Translations under genes and position numbers: made by a program
Source of the DNA: Campylobacteraceae bacterium
GTDB taxonomy: Bacteria > Campylobacterota > Campylobacteria > Campylobacterales > Sulfurospirillaceae
Direction: 5' to 3'
DNA length: 10,604 nucleotides
Assembly: GCA_019162915.1 (NCBI GenBank)
Contig: JAFLKZ010000167.1
Coordinates: 1-10,604, forward strand
The notes under the pieces: generated by a model
What the model saw: only the letters and a program-made list of their open reading frames with translations
Databases searched by the model: none
What the model was told of the DNA's origin: nothing
Shown: in pieces, positions 6,414 through 10,604 of the stretch
How the letters are laid out: every line of letters starts with the position of its first letter
Position numbering within the stretch: position 1 is the stretch's first letter

Positions 6414-7693
6414 ATGCCATTCTAGTTGGCGTCGTTTTAGTCAATATCATTTTGGCACTTCTCTTTTCACTCGGAGCCGCTCCCATTTTGGTATGGATAG
6501 AAAGAAGAGTAGCAGGCTTCATCCAAGATAGACTAGGCCCTAATCGATGTCATATCAACGGGATTAGATTGGGCGGTTTAATACAGTCATTTGCAGATAT
6601 GCTAAAACTTGTTTTTAAAGAAGATTTTGAACCCAAATCCATCAAAGAGAGTTTTTTCTTTTCTCTCGCACCCGTCATTGTTTTTAGTTCCGCTTTTTTA
6701 ACGTTTATGGTGATGCCTTTTGCGGATGATTTAAAAATCGGTGACCAAATATTTATGATGCAAGGGTTGCCTATTGATTTAGGAATTCTTTGGTTTTTGG
6801 CGTTTGCGGGCTTGAGTGTTTATGGCATTATGCTCGGTGGTTGGGCTAGTAATAATAAATATTCACTTTTAGGCGCGATTAGAGCGGGGGCGCAAGTCAT
6901 TAGTTATGAAGCGGCGATGGGGCTCTCTTTGGTTTCCATTTTGATTACCTATGGTTCTATTCATTTGGGTGATATGGTTGCTTATCAAGGAACATTACTC
7001 TTTGGTTTTATCCCCGCGTGGGGTATTTTGATGCAACCACTCGCCGCCATTATCTTTATCGTGACGGCTTTTGCAGAAGCTAACCGTACTCCTTTTGATT
7101 TAGCAGAAGGGGAGAGTGAACTGGTGGGCGGATTTCATACAGAGTACAGCGCGATGCGTTTTGGTCTATTTTTTGTTGGGGAATATGTGGCCATGAGTGC
7201 TTCAAGTGCTTTAATCGTCACACTTTTTTTGGGTGGTTATCACCTTCCTTGGCTTAATACACAGGTACTCAAAGAAAATATGACGGGAGTGATTGCTTTT
7301 TTAGTCGTTGTTATTCCTTTGGTGAGTTTTCTTTTTGCAAGGTGGATTGGTAAAAACAATCAATGGATTGATAAAGAGAATATTCGCAATAGAGAAAGCA
7401 AGATTTTAACCAAAGGTTTACTGCTTATCAATATAGTTATCATCTCATTGCTGGTCTTTTTATTGTGGATTGGATTAGAAGAAACGGGAACAAATATCGC
7501 AACGGCCATTATCCAAATAGTCACTTTTGCCATCAAACTTCTTTTGATGAATTTTGTTTTTGTATGGGTAAGATGGACGTTACCTCGGTTTAGATATGAC
7601 CAATTACAAGATTTAGGATGGAAGGTTTTAATCCCTTTGTCCATCGCTAATATCTTTGTGACAGCAACCGTTGTTGTTGTGTTAGGGGTTTAA
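6410..7693 (+). CDS. nuoH: NADH-quinone oxidoreductase subunit H, extended form (427 aa)
   Basis: This membrane subunit joins the peripheral and membrane arms and forms much of the quinone chamber. Family signatures are clear: WIERRVAGFIQDRLGPNR near 29-46, QSFADMLKLVFKED near 59-72, AEANRTPFDLAEGESELVGGF near 222-242 (the glutamate-rich loop thought to couple quinone chemistry to proton movement), and RWTLPRFRYDQLQDLGWK near 388-405. E. coli NuoH is about 325 residues. The excess of about 100 lies mostly between GGYHLP (275-280) and about residue 365, and includes two hydrophobic segments (about 290-309 and 335-354) around a charged stretch (NQWIDKENIRNRESK). These could add two membrane helices. 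The ATG overlaps the nuoG TGA in ATGA, indicating translational coupling. The next gene starts one base after the stop. Confidence 0.95.
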   Translation: MNAILVGVVLVNIILALLFSLGAAPILVWIERRVAGFIQDRLGPNRCHINGIRLGGLIQSFADMLKLVFKEDFEPKSIKESFFFSLAPVIVFSSAFLTFMVMPFADDLKIGDQIFMMQGLPIDLGILWFLAFAGLSVYGIMLGGWASNNKYSLLGAIRAGAQVISYEAAMGLSLVSILITYGSIHLGDMVAYQGTLLFGFIPAWGILMQPLAAIIFIVTAFAEANRTPFDLAEGESELVGGFHTEYSAMRFGLFFVGEYVAMSASSALIVTLFLGGYHLPWLNTQVLKENMTGVIAFLVVVIPLVSFLFARWIGKNNQWIDKENIRNRESKILTKGLLLINIVIISLLVFLLWIGLEETGTNIATAIIQIVTFAIKLLLMNFVFVWVRWTLPRFRYDQLQDLGWKVLIPLSIANIFVTATVVVVLGV

Positions 7694-7694
7694 T

Positions 7695-8198
7695 ATGGGC
7701 ATAAAAATCATTAAACGAGAGGGTGGAAGTTTTAAAGATAGAATTTATCTTCCTGCTATTTTGAGTGGTATGAAAGTTACTTTTTCACATTTTTTTAAAA
7801 ATCTTAAAGATACTTCCAATATTAAAACGCTTAATTATCCAGAAGAAATGCCCCAAGATATAACCTCACGTTATCGGGGTGTGCATCTTTTGACCAAGCG
7901 TGAAGATGGAAGTGAGCGATGTGTGGCATGTTTTATGTGTGCAACGGCATGTCCTGCGGAGTGTATTTTTATCGAAGCAGAAGAGAGAACTGATGGTGTG
8001 GATGAGAAACGACCTAAAATTTTTACGATAGATTTGTTGGAGTGTGTTTTTTGTGGCGGTTGCGTGGAGGCTTGTCCTTGTGACGCTATTCGCATGGATA
8101 GTGGCATTTTTAGTTTTGTGGCACAAAAAAGGGAAGATTTTTTATTGACCAAAGAGCGGTTACTTTCCCATCAAAGCATGAAGGATAAAGAATGTTAG
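7695..8198 (+). CDS. nuoI: NADH-quinone oxidoreductase subunit I (167 aa)
   Basis: This is the 2x[4Fe-4S] ferredoxin-like subunit that passes electrons through N6a and N6b towards N2 and quinone. The two motifs are C76, C79, C82, C86 (ERCVACFMCATACP) and C117, C120, C123, C127 (ECVFCGGCVEACP), with the usual crossed ligation in which the fourth cysteine of each motif serves the other cluster. The N-terminal amphipathic part (about 15-45) resembles the membrane-associated helices of the family. Two further cysteines (C90, C129) directly follow the motifs. Length is close to E. coli NuoI (about 180). AGGGG at 7684-7688, six bases before the ATG, is a good ribosome-binding site inside the end of nuoH. 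Its end overlaps nuoJ by 7 nt. Confidence 0.96.
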   Translation: MGIKIIKREGGSFKDRIYLPAILSGMKVTFSHFFKNLKDTSNIKTLNYPEEMPQDITSRYRGVHLLTKREDGSERCVACFMCATACPAECIFIEAEERTDGVDEKRPKIFTIDLLECVFCGGCVEACPCDAIRMDSGIFSFVAQKREDFLLTKERLLSHQSMKDKEC

Positions 8199-8692
8199 AT
8201 ATTGTTTTCTTCTTACTTGCTTTTTTTGCCATAGCAGGTGCCATAGGCATGATACTTTTTCATCAACCTGTCCATAGTGCGCTAAGTCTTATCTTGACCA
8301 TTATCGCCCTTGCGGGTCTTTTTGCTCTTTTAAGTGCTTCATTTTTATTTATGGTTCAGATTATTGTGTATGCGGGTGCCATTATTACGCTGCTCATTTT
8401 TATCATTATGTTTTTAAATGTCAAAGAGTCAAATTTACCTAAAGAGCCACATAAATATCCAGCGATGGTCGTTGGCTTTGTCTGTTTAATTCCTTTTAAT
8501 ATCTTAGTATTAAGGGCTTTTTATAAGATGCCATCTTCGCAAAATATTCCTTTAGAAACTGATTTTGGAAGTATTAAAACTTTGGGATGGGAACTTTTTA
8601 ACCAATGGCTTTTACCATTTGAGTTGATATCCATTCTTCTTTTGGTCGCCTTAATTGGGGCAGTGGTATTTGGCAGAAAGGATGAGGTATGA
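8192..8692 (+). CDS. nuoJ: NADH-quinone oxidoreductase subunit J (166 aa)
   Basis: This small membrane-arm subunit has five predicted helices. The third (about 50-73) includes the conserved VQIIVYAGAIITLLIF segment, whose helix kink contributes to the central proton-translocation axis. The N-terminal HQPVHSALSLILT segment is also typical. Length is near the usual 160-185. AAGGA at 8181-8185 precedes the ATG by 6 nt, and the start lies inside the end of nuoI. Its TGA overlaps the nuoK start in ATGA. Confidence 0.95.
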   Translation: MLDIVFFLLAFFAIAGAIGMILFHQPVHSALSLILTIIALAGLFALLSASFLFMVQIIVYAGAIITLLIFIIMFLNVKESNLPKEPHKYPAMVVGFVCLIPFNILVLRAFYKMPSSQNIPLETDFGSIKTLGWELFNQWLLPFELISILLLVALIGAVVFGRKDEV

Positions 8693-9009
8693 TTGAGGGT
8701 TCTTTGTTTCCTTATTTTGTAGTCGCGATGATACTTTTATCGATTGGTCTTTTAGGTGTCATTAGCCGTAAAAATATTTTTGTGATTTATATGTCTATTG
8801 AACTGATGTTGAGTGCTATTAACCTTATTTTTGTTACCTTAAGCAACCATTATCATTCGATGTCTTCTCAAATTATTGCGATGATGGTTATCGCGGTTGC
8901 GGCGGCTGAAGCGGCAGTTTTTTTATCGTTAATTGTCGTGTTGTACAAACGTAGAAAATCGCTTGATTCGGATATATTTGTAGCGCTTTCGCAAAAGGAA
9001 TCTTTATGA
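8689..9009 (+). CDS. nuoK: NADH-quinone oxidoreductase subunit K (106 aa)
   Basis: This three-helix membrane subunit is homologous to MrpC. It carries the two buried glutamates needed for proton transfer: E38 (IYMSIELMLSAINL) and E74 (VAAAEAAVFLS), matching E36 and E72 of E. coli. Length is near the usual 100. It starts in an ATGA overlap with nuoJ and ends in an ATGA overlap with nuoL, so translation of J, K and L is likely coupled. The C-terminal tail (about 87-106) is slightly longer and more polar than in E. coli. Confidence 0.96.
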   Translation: MIEGSLFPYFVVAMILLSIGLLGVISRKNIFVIYMSIELMLSAINLIFVTLSNHYHSMSSQIIAMMVIAVAAAEAAVFLSLIVVLYKRRKSLDSDIFVALSQKESL

Positions 9010-10604
9010 ATGCTGCATTAGCTTGGATTATTCTTATCCCTCTTTGCTCATCCGTTTTCATAGGCTTAGCTTACATGTACTCTATCACCAAGTGCTCGAT
9101 CTCTAAACTTTGGTTTACGATTCCTGCCCTTAGTGCACCTTTTTTGAGTTTTTTACTAGGCGGTATGCTTTTTTTTGAGATAGCAAATACCGATCAAGTT
9201 TTGATATATAAGCCTTATATGTGGCTTAGTCTTGATACCTATGATGTTTATATGGGATTTTTAGGCGATAAACTTTCTATCTTTATGGTTTTGTTTATCA
9301 CTTTTGTGGGAGGACTTATCCATATTTATGCCTCTGCTTATATGTGCGATGATGCAGGTTATGGTAAATTTTTCTTTTACTTCAACTTATTTTTAAGCTC
9401 AATGCTTCTTTTGGTTCTAGCGGATGGTCCTTTGATTATGTTTATCGGATGGGAAGGGGTTGGACTATGTTCTTACCTTTTGATTGGTTTTTATTTTCAA
9501 GATCCACACAATGTTATGGCTGGTAATAAGGCTTTTATCGTTAACCGCGTGGGAGATTTTGGTTTTGTCATTGGATTGGCGATACTCTTTTTTTATTGTG
9601 CTGATTATGGATTTGATTATGCAAGTATTCACTCTCGCATCGATCAGATTCCTCTTTTTACCCTTCAAGTTATCGGGATAGCGCTTTTTATAGGGGCAAT
9701 GGGTAAATCTGCTCAAATACCACTGTATGTTTGGCTTCCCGATGCCATGGCAGGTCCTACTCCTGTCTCTGCACTGATTCATGCTGCTACGATGGTAACG
9801 GCGGGCGTTTACATGGTGGCAAGATTTAATTTTATATATGACCTTATTCCCTCTATCGGACATTTTATCGCTTACATTGGGGCGTTTAGTGCACTTTTTG
9901 CGGCAGTCATTGCGACGAAGCAGAGCGATATTAAAAAGATATTGGCATACTCTACGATGTCACAACTAGGCTATATGTTTATCGCCGTAGGACTTGGTGC
10001 TTATAGTACTGCTCTTTTTCATGTTTTTACCCATGCGTTTTTTAAAGCACTTCTTTTCATGGGTGCAGGTGCTATTATCGTAGCGTTGCATCATGAGCAA
10101 AACATCTTTAAAATGGGGGGTATGCGAAGCCTCGCTCCTGTTGTTTATGTGTGCATGCTCATAGCAACCCTTGCGATTAGTGGAGTTCCTCCTTTTGCAG
10201 GATTTTTTAGTAAAGATGAGATTTTGCTTGTTGCGTTTGCCAAGGGTGAATATCTCATTTGGGGAATGGCGCTTGTGAGTGCTATTTTGACAGCTTACTA
10301 TATGTTTAGACTCTTTTTTGTGGTTTTTGAGGGACAAAACTTTTTACATGTAAAGCATTTGCATGACGTCTCATGGATGATGAAAGCACCATTAATTGTG
10401 TTAGCAATGGGCTCACTATTGGCTGGTTTTATAGGTATCCCTGAGCTTTTTGGGAGTATCAATCTTCTTGGAAATTGGCTAGGAGAATGGCATGGCAAAG
10501 CTTTACATGTAAGCCATGAAACAGAGTGGCTCTTGTTAGGTGTTAATATCTTCGTATCTTTGTTGGGCATTACTGTGGCCTATAAGAAATTTAGATTTTA
10601 TGAT
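9006..10604 (+). CDS. nuoL: NADH-quinone oxidoreductase subunit L, partial at window end (533 aa visible)
   Basis: This is the distal antiporter-like proton-pumping subunit of the complex I membrane arm. The frame runs open from ATG at 9006 (overlapping the nuoK TGA) to the last base without a stop, so the 3' end is missing; E. coli NuoL has about 613 residues. Expected functional residues are present: E150 in the GWEGVGLCSYLLIGFY helix, K234 in GAMGKSAQIPLYVWLPDAM, H259 in PTPVSALIHAATM, K347 in THAFFKALLFMGAG, and K403/D404 in GFFSKDE. These correspond to E. coli E144, K229, H254, K342 and K399/D400. The C-terminal lateral helix region lies beyond the window. nuoM and nuoN would normally follow. 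Confidence 0.97.
   Translation, partial: MNAALAWIILIPLCSSVFIGLAYMYSITKCSISKLWFTIPALSAPFLSFLLGGMLFFEIANTDQVLIYKPYMWLSLDTYDVYMGFLGDKLSIFMVLFITFVGGLIHIYASAYMCDDAGYGKFFFYFNLFLSSMLLLVLADGPLIMFIGWEGVGLCSYLLIGFYFQDPHNVMAGNKAFIVNRVGDFGFVIGLAILFFYCADYGFDYASIHSRIDQIPLFTLQVIGIALFIGAMGKSAQIPLYVWLPDAMAGPTPVSALIHAATMVTAGVYMVARFNFIYDLIPSIGHFIAYIGAFSALFAAVIATKQSDIKKILAYSTMSQLGYMFIAVGLGAYSTALFHVFTHAFFKALLFMGAGAIIVALHHEQNIFKMGGMRSLAPVVYVCMLIATLAISGVPPFAGFFSKDEILLVAFAKGEYLIWGMALVSAILTAYYMFRLFFVVFEGQNFLHVKHLHDVSWMMKAPLIVLAMGSLLAGFIGIPELFGSINLLGNWLGEWHGKALHVSHETEWLLLGVNIFVSLLGITVAYKKFRFYD

Noticed and set aside
7866..8152. Two antisense open frames opposite to the nuoI cluster motifs
   Set aside because: They are shadows of the cysteine-rich NuoI coding sequence, with no plausible start context or homology.
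9465..9863. 132-codon antisense open frame within nuoL
   Set aside because: The plus-strand NuoL frame is continuous here and has its functional residues (E150, K234, H259). The antisense translation is low complexity and basic.
1..10604. tRNA or rRNA genes, CRISPR arrays, transposases or phage genes
   Set aside because: No cloverleaf, rRNA-like stretch, regularly spaced repeat or mobile-element protein was seen. Coding sequence accounts for nearly the whole window.

Overview
The window looks like a chromosome segment from a motile, low-GC member of the Campylobacterota (Epsilonproteobacteria), most like the Sulfurospirillum/Arcobacter/Sulfurimonas range. The basis is a short FlaC-type flagellin, an Aer-like split energy-taxis pair of the CetA/CetB kind, AT-rich codon use and tightly overlapping genes. 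Genus level is an inference; no search was possible.

Left half (about 1-4650) is transcribed leftward. In order of transcription it holds: a small membrane-anchored periplasmic protein (4648-4169); a PAS-domain redox sensor (4076-3570) overlapping by 29 nt a membrane chemoreceptor that ends in a zinc-binding CZB domain (3598-2144); a MATE-family efflux transporter (2131-779); and a short FlaC-like flagellin (752-33). A perfect hairpin at 2-28, just after the flagellin stop, probably terminates transcription. The PAS protein and receptor together look like an Aer split into two polypeptides: the PAS part keeps the residues matching Aer's FAD-contacting positions, and the receptor has almost no periplasmic loop. 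FlaC may be a product secreted through the flagellar export system. The MATE gene lies between them with short spacings.

Centre (about 4649-4895) is a divergent intergenic region of about 250 bp. It carries AT-rich promoter-like sequence and then an 86-bp element at 4777-4862: two perfect 21-nt inverted arms around a comparatively GC-rich 44-nt centre that can itself form small hairpins. It ends 33 bp before nuoG, so it is either a structured leader of the nuo transcript or a small MITE-like insertion.

Right half (4896-10604) is a rightward, tightly coupled respiratory complex I cluster: nuoG, nuoH, nuoI, nuoJ, nuoK and nuoL, with nuoL running off the window end. NuoG and NuoI carry the iron-sulfur relay, and NuoH, J, K and L form the proton-pumping membrane arm. 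The cluster begins at nuoG, with no nuoA-F upstream. NuoG is unusually short (505 residues) yet retains all the Cys/His ligands for N1b, N5, N4 and the optional N7 cluster. NuoH is about 100 residues longer than E. coli NuoH because of an insertion with two extra hydrophobic segments. These traits suggest a divergent or secondary complex I whose quinone-module and electron-input subunits are encoded elsewhere.
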